A stretch of 64,000 nt of DNA from an uncultured Saprospiraceae bacterium (lineage in GTDB: Bacteria > Bacteroidota > Bacteroidia > Chitinophagales > Saprospiraceae): NCBI GenBank assembly GCA_938015415.1, contig CALLPK010000033.1:1-64000 (forward strand), read 5' to 3'. Position numbers and translations under genes: made by a program. Each line of letters begins with the position of its first letter. The first letter of the stretch is position 1. The notes beneath the pieces were generated by a model. The model worked only from the letters and a program-made list of their open reading frames with translations. It ran no database searches and had not been told where the DNA came from. Positions 53,335 through 63,745 of the stretch are shown here, one piece after another.

Positions 53335-53365
53335 CAAAGATACGCATAAGTTAAACAAAATCAAA
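53335..53365 (-). promoter_or_regulatory. Promoter of the second ECF sigma gene (TTTG-N19-TATCTTTG)
   Basis: On the minus strand TTTG (53365-53362) and TATCTTTG (53342-53335) are 19 nt apart, the same spacing as at recA. Transcription would begin near 53328, about 40 bp before the ATG. The rest of the 285-bp gap shows nothing further. Confidence 0.7.
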
Positions 53366-53573
53366 CTAGCAAACAGTCTGATAGCTCCTATTTGCCACCT
53401 AAAAAGCATATTTTATTTATTATAATAATGTATAAATAACTGAAAGACAATAATTTAAATCAAAAAATTAAAACTTCACTAAACTTTTCTTATTTTCAAT
53501 AAAAAATGAAAGCTAGTCCGCCGGATGACAGTTTCAATTTAAAAATCAACCCCTTAAGGCCTTGAAAACTAAT

Positions 53574-54662
53574 TTATCTTCTTGATCTAAAAATCAAAAA
53601 AGCCGCAATGGTTGAAAAGATAACATTGGGTATCCAAACCCCAACGACGGCTGGGAGACTATCATTAGTCGAAAAGGTAGTGGAAAATTTAGAAACAAAA
53701 ATAAAGATGGCACCAATCGCAACTCCGGCTGCCAATTGCAAACCCATTCCTCCACGAACTTTACGGGAAGCAACGGCGAATCCAATTAAGGTTAGAATAA
53801 TGATGGTAAAGGGTTCCGCGGTACGGCGGTGAAGCTCAACTTCGTAGACTTTGGTATTCCCGACACCACGTCCTTTTTCTTTTTGAATAAATCTGTATAG
53901 TTCGGGAGTCGTTAGCATTTCTTTATGATTTACATAACGCACAAAATCTTCCGGTGTCAGATTAAAAGTAGTATCCATTGTCATTTTTTCACCATTTATA
54001 AATCCTTCTTTTATCCCATCAAAAGTTCGCTCCGTGTAATTTTTAACCCGCCACTTGTTGGGTGGTCCCAACCATTCAGCCGATTGTGCCTTGAGTAGAT
54101 ACACTATTTTATTATCGACAATTTTTTCAATACGAAAATCAGCAGCCTTATGCGTTTTTTTATTAAAATGATCAATGTAAATTTTGGTATTGGGTCCGAT
54201 GAAAAGATGAACATCTTTGTTTTTACCCTTATCATTATTTTTCCAGATATACTGGTGCTGAAAACTATAATGTTTTTGATTTCCTATTGGAATGACATAA
54301 TGATTTCCAATCAAATGAATTCCAAATAAAATTAATCCACCGATCAAATAAGGTCGCATCAACCGACGAAAAGAGATTCCCGCGTTAAGAATAGAAATAA
54401 TTTCAGAATTATAAGCCATCCGCGCCGTAAAAAAAACCACGGCAATCAGGGCATAAAGTGGAAATAACAATCCATTAATCCACAGTACCCAATTAAGGTA
54501 ATAGTCGCCAAAAATTTCTCCTACCGGAACTTTACCTTCAATAAATTTTTCGGTATTGGCGCTCAGATCTATGATAATAGAAATAAGGGTAAATACGAGT
54601 ACCGAAAAGAAAAAGGTAGACAGAAATTTTTTTATAATATATCTATCCAGAATTTTAAGCAT
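53574..54662 (-). CDS. LptF/LptG-family permease (YjgP/YjgQ)
   Basis: Inner-membrane subunit of the lipopolysaccharide extraction transporter (LptB2FG). The 362-residue protein has the LptF/G layout: three N-terminal helices (about 12-120), a periplasmic beta-jellyroll domain (about 135-255), and three C-terminal helices (about 275-358). The opening MLKILDRYIIKKFLSTFFFSVLVF and AVASRKVRGGMGLQLAAGVAIG near the end fit the family. It lies downstream of tgt in a minus-strand run; the second Lpt permease and lptB are not here. Confidence 0.9.
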   Translation of the reverse strand: MLKILDRYIIKKFLSTFFFSVLVFTLISIIIDLSANTEKFIEGKVPVGEIFGDYYLNWVLWINGLLFPLYALIAVVFFTARMAYNSEIISILNAGISFRRLMRPYLIGGLILFGIHLIGNHYVIPIGNQKHYSFQHQYIWKNNDKGKNKDVHLFIGPNTKIYIDHFNKKTHKAADFRIEKIVDNKIVYLLKAQSAEWLGPPNKWRVKNYTERTFDGIKEGFINGEKMTMDTTFNLTPEDFVRYVNHKEMLTTPELYRFIQKEKGRGVGNTKVYEVELHRRTAEPFTIIILTLIGFAVASRKVRGGMGLQLAAGVAIGAIFIFVSKFSTTFSTNDSLPAVVGVWIPNVIFSTIAAFLIFRSRR

Positions 54663-54728
54663 ACTTTTTTATTCAATAGACTTGTTCTTCAGGAACCGAT
54701 GAAGCGTAGAATATTTTTCATAACACGT

Positions 54729-55859
54729 TTACAACCTACGCTGTACTTGCTCTACCATACTTGTTTTCCAAGTCGAAAAGTCTCCCGCAACAATATGTTT
54801 TCGGGCTTCTTGCATCAACCATAGATAAAAACTTAAATTGTGCAAGCTGGCTATTTGTCCACCCAAAATTTCTTTACTTTGAATTAAATGTCTAAGATAA
54901 GCCTTAGAGTGCGTCCTCGTCGTAGTACAGTGGCCATCCGGATCGATCGGGCTATGATCATCTTTCCATTTCCCGTTTTTGATATTAATAATTCCATTTT
55001 GCGTAAACAAATACCCGTGACGAGCATTTCGTGTCGGCATCACACAATCAAACATATCTATTCCCAATCCAATGCACTCCAATAAATTTGCGGGAGTTCC
55101 CACTCCCATTAAATAACGTGGCTTATCCTTTGGTAGTATTTCACAGACTAATTCGGTTGCCCGATACATCTCTTCGGCCGGTTCTCCAACTGAAAGTCCT
55201 CCAATTGCATTGGCGTCTCGCTCGTAGCTGGCAATGGTTTCCGCAGATTGTTTCCGTAGATCATCATAGGTACTCCCTTGTACGATGGGAACAAAGGTTT
55301 GTTCATAACCGTAAAGCCCCTGTCCTTTGTCAACATGATCACAACATCTCTTCAACCAGCGATGGGTCATCTCCATCGATTTTTTTGCGTAGCGATAATC
55401 ACATGGGTAAGGCGTACATTCATCAAACGCCATAATGATATCCGCACCGATGGCTCGCTGTATATCAATTGCGACCTCCGGACTAAAAAAGTGCCGGGAA
55501 CCATCAATGTGCGATTGAAAAGTAACCCCTTCTTCCTTAATTTTTCGCCGGTGACTGAGTGAATAAACTTGATACCCGCCGCTATCCGTTAGAATGGGGT
55601 GCGGCCAGTTAATAAATTTATGTAAACCACCCGCATTCTTTAAGATTTCAATTCCAGGCCGTAAGTAAAGATGGTAAGTATTGCCAAGAATGATCTCCGC
55701 TTCGACCTCCTTTTTCAGTTCAGCCTGGTGGACTGCCTTGACGGTACCCGCAGTACCTACAGGCATAAAAATTGGCGTTTGAATCGGGCCGTGATCGGTC
55801 GTAATCGTACCTGTTCGAGCGCTAGAATTAGGATCTTTATGTTCCAGTGTAAATTTCAT
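54729..55859 (-). CDS. tgt: tRNA-guanine transglycosylase
   Basis: Exchanges guanine-34 for preQ1 in GUN-anticodon tRNAs on the way to queuosine. The 376-residue protein has the catalytic and base-binding segments ILTDSGGYQVYSLSHRRKI (about 89-107), FDECTPYP (about 144), GGLSVGEPAEEMYRA (about 220), and GVGTPANLLECIGLGIDMFDCVMPTRNARHG (about 254-284). The zinc region is unusual: the C-x-C-x2-C ligands of E. coli-type enzymes read G-x-C-x2-T here (PDGHCTTT, about 308), though the following histidine region HNLSFYLWLM is kept. Its ATG overlaps the rodA stop by 4 bp. Confidence 0.95.
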   Translation of the reverse strand: MKFTLEHKDPNSSARTGTITTDHGPIQTPIFMPVGTAGTVKAVHQAELKKEVEAEIILGNTYHLYLRPGIEILKNAGGLHKFINWPHPILTDSGGYQVYSLSHRRKIKEEGVTFQSHIDGSRHFFSPEVAIDIQRAIGADIIMAFDECTPYPCDYRYAKKSMEMTHRWLKRCCDHVDKGQGLYGYEQTFVPIVQGSTYDDLRKQSAETIASYERDANAIGGLSVGEPAEEMYRATELVCEILPKDKPRYLMGVGTPANLLECIGLGIDMFDCVMPTRNARHGYLFTQNGIINIKNGKWKDDHSPIDPDGHCTTTRTHSKAYLRHLIQSKEILGGQIASLHNLSFYLWLMQEARKHIVAGDFSTWKTSMVEQVQRRL

Positions 55860-57271
55860 GCAGTAAGACGATTGCTGTCCAGGCTTAAAAGAATACCCGT
55901 CATCATCGTAAACGCCAAAATGGAAGAACCTCCGTAGCTAATAAATGGTAAAGGGATACCGATAACCGGGACTAATCCCATGGTCATACCGATATTAACA
56001 AAAAAGTGGACAAATAATATACCAGCAAAACTATAAGCGTAATAGCGAGAAAAATCGGCTCTTTGCCGTTCTGCCAATATGGTAATTCTTAATAATAATA
56101 ATAAAAATAATCCAACAATCCCTACCGTTCCTACAAATCCTTGTTCTTCTCCTACTGTGCAAAAAATAAAATCAGTAGACTGTTCAGGAACATAATTGAG
56201 TTTGGTCATGGTTCCTTCTAGAAAACCTTTCCCTTGTAATCCTCCAGAACCGATGGTATTTTTAGATTGAATAACATTATACAGAGCGCCCCTTGGGTCC
56301 GCCTTGGAAGGCTGTAACCAGACGTTGAGTCGATCTTGTTGGTGACGCGGTAATTTATTAAACGTATAATTTGAAGCGACCGCAAAAAAACCAGCAACTA
56401 TTAATAGAAAATACATCGGCTTTATAATATCCCGGCGACGGCCTTGGTACTGCAAATAAGTCATTACGAGTAAGACCACACCAGTGATTGCCAGAACGGG
56501 GATTTCCAAACCCTGTGTTATTGCACTAATACTTAAAACTACGTAAGCTACAAAACCCACCAACCAGTAAAGTTTCTTCCTTTTTTGGAAATTAACCATG
56601 GCCAGGATCGCTAGCAAAGCCAGACCAAATAAAATATAAACCGGATTAAATACCAACCCAAGTATAGAAACTATGGTTACCGAAATACCCAAGATATATA
56701 CATTCGCATTAAACCCTTCTCGAAATAACACAATTAAAAAAGAGGTAAATACTAATGCGGATCCTGCGTCTGGTTGCAGCAATATCAGAATAATCGGTAG
56801 TAAAAATAATCCGATAGCCGTTACTTGCGATTTGAACTTACTGATTTGAGTGCTATAGGTACTGAGGTAAGCAGACATGGCCAAACAGGCTCCTAATTTG
56901 GCAAACTCCGATGGCTGGAGGGTAAATCCTGCAATGGCAAACCAAGAGGTCGCATTATTGATTTCTTTGCCAAGGATTAGGACCAAAACCAGCATGACCA
57001 TAGTGGTCGCGTAGATCAGGTAGGCAAAAGTCCGCCAAAAATTCCAGTCAATGAATAATAACAATAATAGCATGGTCAGCGAAATACCAATAAACATGGT
57101 TTGCTTTCCAACGTTATTATCCAAGCTGAAAACCATTTCTGTAAATCCCCGACCTTCTTCGTAACTAACGGCATAAATCATCAACCAACCAATTGCTACC
57201 AAACTCAGGTACAAGGAAAGTGTGATCCAGTCAAGATTCTTTAATCCCGAAGCTACATTTCTATTACTCAT
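55856..57271 (-). CDS. rodA: Rod-shape-determining SEDS glycosyltransferase RodA
   Basis: Peptidoglycan glycan-strand polymerase of the elongasome. The 471-residue polytopic protein has about 10 membrane helices, longer than E. coli RodA because of an expanded middle (about 210-290). The SEDS signatures are present: FTLQPSEFAKLG (about 115-126), LLQPDAGSALVFTSF (about 160-175), GLQGKGFLEGTMTKLNYVPEQSTDFIF (about 345-371), and VPVIGIPLPFISYGGSS (about 430-446). It follows the SPOR-protein gene by 12 bp and overlaps tgt by 4 bp. Confidence 0.94.
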   Translation of the reverse strand: MSNRNVASGLKNLDWITLSLYLSLVAIGWLMIYAVSYEEGRGFTEMVFSLDNNVGKQTMFIGISLTMLLLLLFIDWNFWRTFAYLIYATTMVMLVLVLILGKEINNATSWFAIAGFTLQPSEFAKLGACLAMSAYLSTYSTQISKFKSQVTAIGLFLLPIILILLQPDAGSALVFTSFLIVLFREGFNANVYILGISVTIVSILGLVFNPVYILFGLALLAILAMVNFQKRKKLYWLVGFVAYVVLSISAITQGLEIPVLAITGVVLLVMTYLQYQGRRRDIIKPMYFLLIVAGFFAVASNYTFNKLPRHQQDRLNVWLQPSKADPRGALYNVIQSKNTIGSGGLQGKGFLEGTMTKLNYVPEQSTDFIFCTVGEEQGFVGTVGIVGLFLLLLLRITILAERQRADFSRYYAYSFAGILFVHFFVNIGMTMGLVPVIGIPLPFISYGGSSILAFTMMTGILLSLDSNRLTA

Positions 57272-57283
57272 ACTGGATAATAA

Positions 57284-57694
57284 TTAATATCCCAATAACT
57301 GACGGGCCGCAATTTGATTATCCTTGGCAGGATAGGCACTAGGAAATTTTTTCTTTAGACGGTACAAAAGCTCTGTTGCTTCCAACTTAGAGGCAAAGGC
57401 ACCTGCTCTTAATTTATAATAAGGCTTATCATGTTGCCAGTCCACTAGCATTCCAGGATAATCCCGCTGAAATTCTGCTTTTACTTTTTCCAGCATTTGA
57501 CGGTCTGTGGTAGCCAGTATCTGAATTCTCCAGCCCGATACATACTCATTGAGCTGATTCTGCTGACCAAGATGAAACATCATTCTGCTGACGATGGTCG
57601 CTTCTTTTACATAAACGTTTTGCTGTGCCCGCATTTGGTTGCTACCTGCCAGAAAGAGCACGATCAACAAAACCAGACTGCTATACTTTTTCAT
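57284..57694 (-). CDS. Small exported SPOR-domain protein
   Basis: A 136-residue protein with a signal peptide (about 1-23, ending QMRAQ) and a SPOR domain (about 50-130; YVSGWRIQILATTDRQ, YYKLRAGAFASKLEATELL). SPOR domains bind denuded septal peptidoglycan, so a division- or wall-related role fits. The ATG at 57694 was chosen because it starts the signal peptide. It lies between secA and rodA on the same strand. Confidence 0.85.
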   Translation of the reverse strand: MKKYSSLVLLIVLFLAGSNQMRAQQNVYVKEATIVSRMMFHLGQQNQLNEYVSGWRIQILATTDRQMLEKVKAEFQRDYPGMLVDWQHDKPYYKLRAGAFASKLEATELLYRLKKKFPSAYPAKDNQIAARQLLGY

Positions 57695-57741
57695 AAGAAT
57701 AATTTTTTCACAAAATAACAAAAAACAGACTACTTTACAGC

Positions 57742-57774
57742 AATGGTCAATGACGAAAACCATCATTGACCATT
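57742..57774 (-). repeat. Perfect 12-bp hairpin downstream of secA
   Basis: AATGGTCAATGA (57742-57753) pairs with TCATTGACCATT (57763-57774). On the minus strand it follows secA and precedes the SPOR gene. A T tract lies about 16 bp further on, so it may be an attenuator or mRNA-stability element rather than a clean terminator. Confidence 0.6.
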
Positions 57775-57801
57775 ATCTATTATTTTGATAAGTTGGGAAA
57801 C

Positions 57802-60800
57802 CTACATTTTTCCGTGACAGTGCTTGTATTTTTTTCCACTTCCACAAGGACAAGGCTCGTTTCGCCCAACCTTTTTCTCAGTTCGCTTAAAGGTTTCAGG
57901 CTTTTGTCTACTCACACTTTCCCCCGCCGCTCTAGCTGCTGCCGCTGATCCACGTTCCTGACTTGCTCCTCCCTGCTGGCGACTTGTTTGTACTTTACTT
58001 AAATCCGTCTTCTTTTCCTTAGCTTCCTGCACGTTTTGTCTACTTTCGATGATCACTCTTCCGTTGGCTAACGCCGAAGTTACTTGTTCGTTGATCGACT
58101 GAATAAGTTGTTCAAACAAATTAAACGCTTCCATCTTATAAATTACCAAAGGATCTTTTTGCTCGAAAGAGGCAGCTTGTACCGATTCTTTTAATTCATC
58201 CATAGATCGTAAGTGTTCTTTCCACTCTTCATCAATCACAGACAGTGCAATGGCTTTTTCAATATCTCTGGAAATAGATTTTCCGTCCGTTTTGATGGCA
58301 TCTTCAATGTCCGCTGAAACATTCATCCCTTTGGTTAACCCCGTCGCATAAGGAATAGAAACCCGTTTATATTGGCTCGACTGATCTTCGTGAACATTTC
58401 TGATAAATGGCATCACGTATTCGGCAATCCTTCGATTTTTTTCTTCGTAAAATTTTAAAAACTGATCTTCAAAGCGATCGACTAAATCGTCTTCATTGCC
58501 ATTCTCAAATTCATCTTTGGTAATTTCAGGATCAACCCCTGCATATTTTAAAGATGCTTCGCGGAAAGTTTCGTAAGATCCATTTTGTCGGTGTGAGATT
58601 ACAAGACTTTCTGTCAAAGAAGTAAGCATTGTGTTTATATCCACTGCCAAACGATCACCAGATAACGCATTATTTCTTTTGGTATAAATTGCTTCCCGCT
58701 GAATATTCATTACATCATCGTATTCCAAAAGTCGCTTACGAATTCCAAAGTTATTTTCCTCAACTTTCGTTTGCGCTCGTTCAATCGACTTAGTCACCAT
58801 AGAATGTTGAATAACCTCTCCATCCTGGTGTCCCATTTTATCCATCAGCTTCGCAATTTTTTCCGACTGGAACAATCGCATCAAATTATCTTCCAAAGAG
58901 ACATAGAATTGAGAGCTACCGGGATCTCCCTGTCGACCGGAACGTCCTCGCAACTGACGATCTACCCTTCGGGAATCGTGTCGCTCCGTACCAATAATCG
59001 CTAGACCACCCGCCTTTTTCACTTCTTCCGAAAGTTTGATATCCGTACCACGACCCGCCATATTAGTAGCGATGGTTACTTTACCTGGATTACCCGCTAC
59101 AGCAACGATATCTGCTTCCCTCTGGTGTTGCTTAGCGTTTAGTACGTTGTGGTCAAGTCCTCGCATACTCAGCATCCGACTCAGTTTCTCAGAAATATCC
59201 ACCGAAGTAGTACCCACCAGTACTGGACGTCCTGCATCGGTCATGTTGACAATCTCATCAATAACGGCATTGTATTTTTCTCGGCCCGTTTTAAAGACTA
59301 AATCTTCCCGGTCATCTCTGACAATAGGTCGGTTGGTCGGAATTACAACTACGTCTAATTTATAGATCTCCCAAAGTTCGCCCGCCTCTGTCTCTGCCGT
59401 ACCCGTCATTCCCGCTAGCTTGTGGTACATTCGGAAATAATTCTGGAGCGTTACCGTTGCATACGTTTGGGTAATTTCTCCAATTTTTACATTTTCTTTT
59501 GCTTCCAGTGCCTGGTGTAATCCATCAGAATACCGACGACCTTCCATCATCCGCCCCGTTTGCTCATCGACAATTTTCACCTGTCCGTCCATTACTACAT
59601 ATTCTTCGTCTTTTTCGAACAAACTGTACGCTTTCAATAACTGATTGATACTGTGTAGTCTTTTTGATTTAGCGGAATAATCGCTAATCAAGGTAGTTCG
59701 GGATTCTGTTTTTTCTTCGTCACTCATCTCTTCGTCACTGTCAATCATCATAAGTTCCGTAGCCATATCGGGCATTACAAAAAAATCGGGATCTTCTCCA
59801 CCTCGTGCAAGTGCCTCTGCTCCTTTCTCTGTCAAGTCAATACTTCTCGTTTTTTCTTCGATGGTATATAACAAAGGTTCGTCTACAATATGCATATTTT
59901 TAGATTGCTCCTGCATGTAGTGATTTTCCGTTTTCTGCAGCAACACCTTGTTTCCTTCTTCACTCAAAAATTTGATCAAAGGCCGATATTTAGGCATTGC
60001 CCGATGAGCACGCAACAAAGACATTCCCGCTTCCCCTTCGTGAACCCCCATGATATTATCCTTAATCAAGGATTTAGCCTCCGCCAGATATTTAGTCGCT
60101 AATTGTTTCTGAGCATTAATTAATTTTTCTACTCTTGGTTTCAGCACTTCGTATTCTTGCTCTTCCGTTCCTTTTGGCACTGGACCAGAAATGATTAGTG
60201 GCGTTCGTGCATCATCAATTAAGACAGAATCCACCTCATCAATCATCGAGAAATGGTGCTTACCCTGTACACGTTCGCCAGCAGATTGCACCATATTATC
60301 TCTCAGGTAATCAAAACCAAATTCGTTATTTGTTCCGTAGGTAATATCCGCTTTATAAGCCGCTACCCGCTGAGGCGAATGTGGACGGTATTTATCAATA
60401 CAATCTACGGTGAGGTATAAGAATTCAAAGATGGGTCCGATCCATTCACTATCACGAAGTGCCAAATAATTATTTACCGTAATCACGTGTACGCCTAGTC
60501 CACTAAGTCCATTTAGGTAAGCGGGCAGGGTGGCGACTAAGGTCTTACCTTCCCCCGTAGCCATTTCTGCGACTTTTCCATCATGAAGTACCATTCCACC
60601 GATAAGCTGTACATCGTAGTGGATCATATTCCAGACGATTTCGCCTCCGGCGGCCATCCAGCGATTTTTCCAGGTAGCTTTATCGCCATCTATGATGATA
60701 TAGTTTCGGGAAGCGGCCATTTCACGATCGTGATCCGTAACTGATACCACGATATTTTCATTTTCGCTAAATCGGCGAGCGGTTTCTTTTACCACGGCAA

Positions 60801-61140
60801 AAGCTTCTGGGAGAATTTCTTTCAGAATCTCTTCCAAATGTTTATCTCGCTCCTCTTTAAATTTATCAATTTCCTTAAAAAGTTCTTCTTTCTCGTGGAT
60901 ATCTTTGGTGCTACGTGCTTCCGCTTCAGCATTTTTAATATCCTCGTCGATTCCTTTGAGGTGCTCGGCGATACGCTCCCGAAAAACCAAGGTTTTATTA
61001 CGAAGGTCGTCGTGACTAAGGTTTTGGTAAGATTCAACCAATTCATTGATTTCATCGACAATAGGCGTATAATTTGCCACGTCTTTCTCGTACTTGGTTC
61101 CAAATATTTTACCAACAAGTTTTGTGATGGATTTAAACAT
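57802..61140 (-). CDS. secA: Protein translocase motor SecA
   Basis: ATPase driving protein export through SecYEG. The 1112-residue length is typical of Bacteroidota SecA, larger than in E. coli because of insertions. Walker A is [15 protein letters not shown] (about 190-204); NBD1 continues with [14 protein letters not shown] and [18 protein letters not shown]2 has [12 protein letters not shown] and [26 protein letters not shown] helical scaffold follows, and the extreme C-terminus has the SEC-C zinc motif [14 protein letters not shown]. It is the first gene of the minus-strand run secA, SPOR, rodA, tgt, lptG-like. Confidence 0.98.
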   Translation of the reverse strand: MFKSITKLVGKIFGTKYEKDVANYTPIVDEINELVESYQNLSHDDLRNKTLVFRERIAEHLKGIDEDIKNAEAEARSTKDIHEKEELFKEIDKFKEERDKHLEEILKEILPEAFAVVKETARRFSENENIVVSVTDHDREMAASRNYIIIDGDKATWKNRWMAAGGEIVWNMIHYDVQLIGGMVLHDGKVAEMATGEGKTLVATLPAYLNGLSGLGVHVITVNNYLALRDSEWIGPIFEFLYLTVDCIDKYRPHSPQRVAAYKADITYGTNNEFGFDYLRDNMVQSAGERVQGKHHFSMIDEVDSVLIDDARTPLIISGPVPKGTEEQEYEVLKPRVEKLINAQKQLATKYLAEAKSLIKDNIMGVHEGEAGMSLLRAHRAMPKYRPLIKFLSEEGNKVLLQKTENHYMQEQSKNMHIVDEPLLYTIEEKTRSIDLTEKGAEALARGGEDPDFFVMPDMATELMMIDSDEEMSDEEKTESRTTLISDYSAKSKRLHSINQLLKAYSLFEKDEEYVVMDGQVKIVDEQTGRMMEGRRYSDGLHQALEAKENVKIGEITQTYATVTLQNYFRMYHKLAGMTGTAETEAGELWEIYKLDVVVIPTNRPIVRDDREDLVFKTGREKYNAVIDEIVNMTDAGRPVLVGTTSVDISEKLSRMLSMRGLDHNVLNAKQHQREADIVAVAGNPGKVTIATNMAGRGTDIKLSEEVKKAGGLAIIGTERHDSRRVDRQLRGRSGRQGDPGSSQFYVSLEDNLMRLFQSEKIAKLMDKMGHQDGEVIQHSMVTKSIERAQTKVEENNFGIRKRLLEYDDVMNIQREAIYTKRNNALSGDRLAVDINTMLTSLTESLVISHRQNGSYETFREASLKYAGVDPEITKDEFENGNEDDLVDRFEDQFLKFYEEKNRRIAEYVMPFIRNVHEDQSSQYKRVSIPYATGLTKGMNVSADIEDAIKTDGKSISRDIEKAIALSVIDEEWKEHLRSMDELKESVQAASFEQKDPLVIYKMEAFNLFEQLIQSINEQVTSALANGRVIIESRQNVQEAKEKKTDLSKVQTSRQQGGASQERGSAAAARAAGESVSRQKPETFKRTEKKVGRNEPCPCGSGKKYKHCHGKM

Positions 61141-61167
61141 AATTTATTCTTCTAAAATGTGAAGTTG

Positions 61168-61175
61168 CAAAGATA
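61168..61175 (-). promoter_or_regulatory. -7 element of secA (TATCTTTG)
   Basis: Minus-strand TATCTTTG lies 28 bp before the secA start, with a transcription start expected near 61161. No TTG is found at the usual spacing upstream. Confidence 0.5.
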
Positions 61176-61326
61176 AGCAATTGTATGGCGTCTATAGGTC
61201 ATATTTCATACCATTACGATAATTGCTATTTTTATGCGTCATTTTGGCATTTTATCGTTAATTCTGCTGCCAGAATCTTTATTTTATGCCTAATCTGACA
61301 TTTTTTATTTATTAAAAACAATTTAC

Positions 61327-62073
61327 ATGCGTTTACTCTTCTCTTTGATAATGCTATCCATGGTAGGTTTCCAATTGGGTTGCGGTTCAAATAAAGTCCA
61401 AGATATTGGTAATTATTATTATCCACTCAACGCTTTAGAACGGGGAGTAGTTTATGAATATCAACCAACAAGTACAGATACCCTTCCCGAAGAATACTGG
61501 TATTTCCGAAGTATTTATACGGATTCGATAGACTATTTGACGGCTAATTATTATGATCATAATTTTATCGTCAGACAATTTACCACCGAAGAGATTATCG
61601 TCAATGGTTCCGTAATTAAAGATTATTTTTTATACGGTGTGGATTCCCTAGGTTTTCAAACGCAAATTCCGGGAGAAATAAAGAGTGCTACAGCATTTCC
61701 TTTCGAAGTAAGAGACTCCGGCGGTGTTTTCTTAACGCATCTGAAATGGACTTTTCAGGAAACGCCCGAAATCAGTACTACCGTCATTAAGAACCGACGC
61801 TACCGAGGAAAAACCACTTATGAGTTTCAAGGTAAACAATACGATTGTGTCGTATTTGAATTAAAAGAATTGGTTGATGATTTTAATAATGGTCACTGGG
61901 AAAAACAGTATGATGGAAAAGAAATTTATGCAAAAGGTCTCGGCTTAATTTATTACGAAAAAAAAGTAGACGATAATTTTATATTAAGTTACGAACTCGT
62001 GGATACCTTCGCTATGACAGAGCTAGAAAAACGTTTTCGAGGGACAATGGGTTTTCACGCAAAAAATAATTAG
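61327..62073 (+). CDS. Lipoprotein of unknown function
   Basis: I do not recognise this 248-residue protein. It has a lipoprotein signal with cleavage before C19 (GFQLGC), then a beta-rich domain of about 225 residues with segments such as NYYYPLNALERGVVYEYQ and YDCVVFELKELVDDF. It resembles the many small Bacteroidota lipoproteins without assigned function. It has no close operon partner; the gene to the right is convergent, 13 bp away. Confidence 0.7.
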   Translation: MRLLFSLIMLSMVGFQLGCGSNKVQDIGNYYYPLNALERGVVYEYQPTSTDTLPEEYWYFRSIYTDSIDYLTANYYDHNFIVRQFTTEEIIVNGSVIKDYFLYGVDSLGFQTQIPGEIKSATAFPFEVRDSGGVFLTHLKWTFQETPEISTTVIKNRRYRGKTTYEFQGKQYDCVVFELKELVDDFNNGHWEKQYDGKEIYAKGLGLIYYEKKVDDNFILSYELVDTFAMTELEKRFRGTMGFHAKNN

Positions 62074-62086
62074 GTTTATTATAAAC

Positions 62087-62782
62087 TCAGACCATCTCTT
62101 TTACGAGGCTTTCCTTCTTTTTCTTTTTTACAGAAACTACAAATTTATTAACCTGATTATTGACGCGCCAGCGGAAAAACAGGTCTCCCGCAATTAAGAT
62201 GATCCATCCTGCACCAAAGACTAAATTTCTAACGATTTCTATTAATTCAATATAAGTGCTGAAAAAAGGTCTGACCAAGCAAAGCTCTAGTGCAATGATT
62301 CCGGCAGTGAGTAAAAATAAAAATACACTAATGGCTCTAGTGGATTTGAGGTAGCCTGGCTTTTCCTGCCGGCTGCATTTTTTGAGAAAGCGAACCGTTA
62401 TTTCATTCGCACTATCCATTTTAATCAACTCCTGTAAAATATGTCTTGCTTTATCATACTCCATTAAATTGTAGTGTGCGGCGGCCTTCTTAAATAAAAT
62501 GTTGAAGAAGACATCCTCTCCATGATAGTATTTTATATTTTGTTCGATAATAATCGCGATCGCCTGATCTGCCACGGCAAGAAAGCTGTGGTACGTACCA
62601 ATTTCAAACAAGGCTTCGGCGTAGGTTAATAGTAATTCAAAATATTCATTGAATTCCAGGTGCACGATTTCGTCCGTACGGGATTCGAAAAACCGAACGA
62701 TATTGCGAAATTCGCTTTGTTCAATACCTTTAAATTCCTGATAAACTCTGGAATAATAAAATGAATCTTCGGTCTGTCGCAT
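62087..62782 (-). CDS. Two-transmembrane protein with N-terminal helical repeats, unknown function
   Basis: A 231-residue protein. Residues 1-140 are helical and TPR-like (LLTYAEALFEIGTYHSFLAVADQAI; KKAAAHYNLMEYDKARHILQELIKM), suggesting protein binding. Two membrane helices follow (about 150-168 and 182-203), and the tail is basic (VSVKKKKKESLVKEM). The predicted arrangement places the repeat domain in the cytoplasm. I find no catalytic motif. It is convergent with the lipoprotein gene and 51 bp downstream of the cyclase-family gene. Confidence 0.65.
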   Translation of the reverse strand: MRQTEDSFYYSRVYQEFKGIEQSEFRNIVRFFESRTDEIVHLEFNEYFELLLTYAEALFEIGTYHSFLAVADQAIAIIIEQNIKYYHGEDVFFNILFKKAAAHYNLMEYDKARHILQELIKMDSANEITVRFLKKCSRQEKPGYLKSTRAISVFLFLLTAGIIALELCLVRPFFSTYIELIEIVRNLVFGAGWIILIAGDLFFRWRVNNQVNKFVVSVKKKKKESLVKEMV

Positions 62783-62832
62783 TTCAGATAAATTTGTAAT
62801 ATTCGTAAAGGATCGTTTCGTTATTAACGCTT

Positions 62833-63588
62833 TTAATTTGCCTTTAATTTATAAAGCAGGGGTTTTGAGGGAGTAGCATCCAGGTCAAAAGGAGCTATTC
62901 CAATGGTTAACAAAAATAAACCGTCTTTGATTTTATTTGGGACATATATTAGCTCCGTAATAGTGGCATTTTTACGTACCAGTGACGGATACTGCCAAAA
63001 AGCCTTGTGTGCTAGCAATTTTCCATCGTCTTCTTCCCGATCTACGGAAGGCAGATCTACCAATAAGTGTTGTATCCCTCGCTCTACTAAAAGGTGAATT
63101 GCTTGGTGATCTATATAGGGTGGATTATTACCTGAATATTTTTGCTGCTTTTTAGTGGGTAGATTCGGTAATGTTCGAATAATTAGTGCCTCCGTTGTAA
63201 TCAGTTTTTCCAACTTTTTTATTTGACGATAGGTAATTACCTGGTCTCCATTTTTTATCGTTTCGGGGGAAATGCTAATTACTCTAGCAAGATAATGAAA
63301 TTTCTTCAAAGATGCATTAATCGAATATTTTTTGATCGCAATATGTCCGACACATTCCGTGTGAGTTCCATTTCCATGTGGATTAAATTTAACATTTTTG
63401 AAATTTACCAGCCCTCCTTTTTTAGTATCACCAATAAAATCGCCCGCAATAACTGGAGTAATCTTTACTGGTGGAGCGTAAAAACAGTTTACTCCCCGGC
63501 TACCGGGTAAAAAGGGGATAGAAATATCGTGGGGTTTAGAAAGGTCCGCCTCGTAGGCCTGATTCTGATGATGAAGGGTGATGATCAT
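62833..63588 (-). CDS. Cyclase-family metal-dependent hydrolase
   Basis: A 251-residue cytoplasmic enzyme of the kynurenine formamidase/cyclase fold (PF04199-like). The metal-binding signature is present as HGNGTHTECVGH (about 72-83), close to the H-x-G-T-H-x-D pattern of formamidases but with E in place of the usual D. DLPSVDREEDDG (about 178) and the histidine in LLAHKAFW also fit. It may hydrolyse an N-formyl or lactone substrate; tryptophan-degradation neighbours are absent, so the substrate is open. Confidence 0.85.
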   Translation of the reverse strand: MIITLHHQNQAYEADLSKPHDISIPFLPGSRGVNCFYAPPVKITPVIAGDFIGDTKKGGLVNFKNVKFNPHGNGTHTECVGHIAIKKYSINASLKKFHYLARVISISPETIKNGDQVITYRQIKKLEKLITTEALIIRTLPNLPTKKQQKYSGNNPPYIDHQAIHLLVERGIQHLLVDLPSVDREEDDGKLLAHKAFWQYPSLVRKNATITELIYVPNKIKDGLFLLTIGIAPFDLDATPSKPLLYKLKAN

Positions 63589-63745
63589 ATTTTTTTGCTT
63601 TTAGCTTTTAGCCGTTGGCTATTTGCTCTCTTTTAATTCTGCCTGACAGCAGATTGAACGAAGCAGATAACATATTTCTAAACAAATATGATTTTAGAAT
63701 GAACGCTAAATCTTGCTTCGCCTTTTTGGTAGAATAGCCACTATA

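Noticed and set aside
57742-57774. Hairpin after secA as a simple terminator
   Set aside because: The T run is about 16 bp away on the minus strand and the genes downstream look like part of the same run. It is listed as a hairpin only.
57802-61140. Several long antisense frames inside secA and the large envelope genes
   Set aside because: They have no starts with context, no family signature, and follow the codon bias of the opposite strand, so they are shadows.
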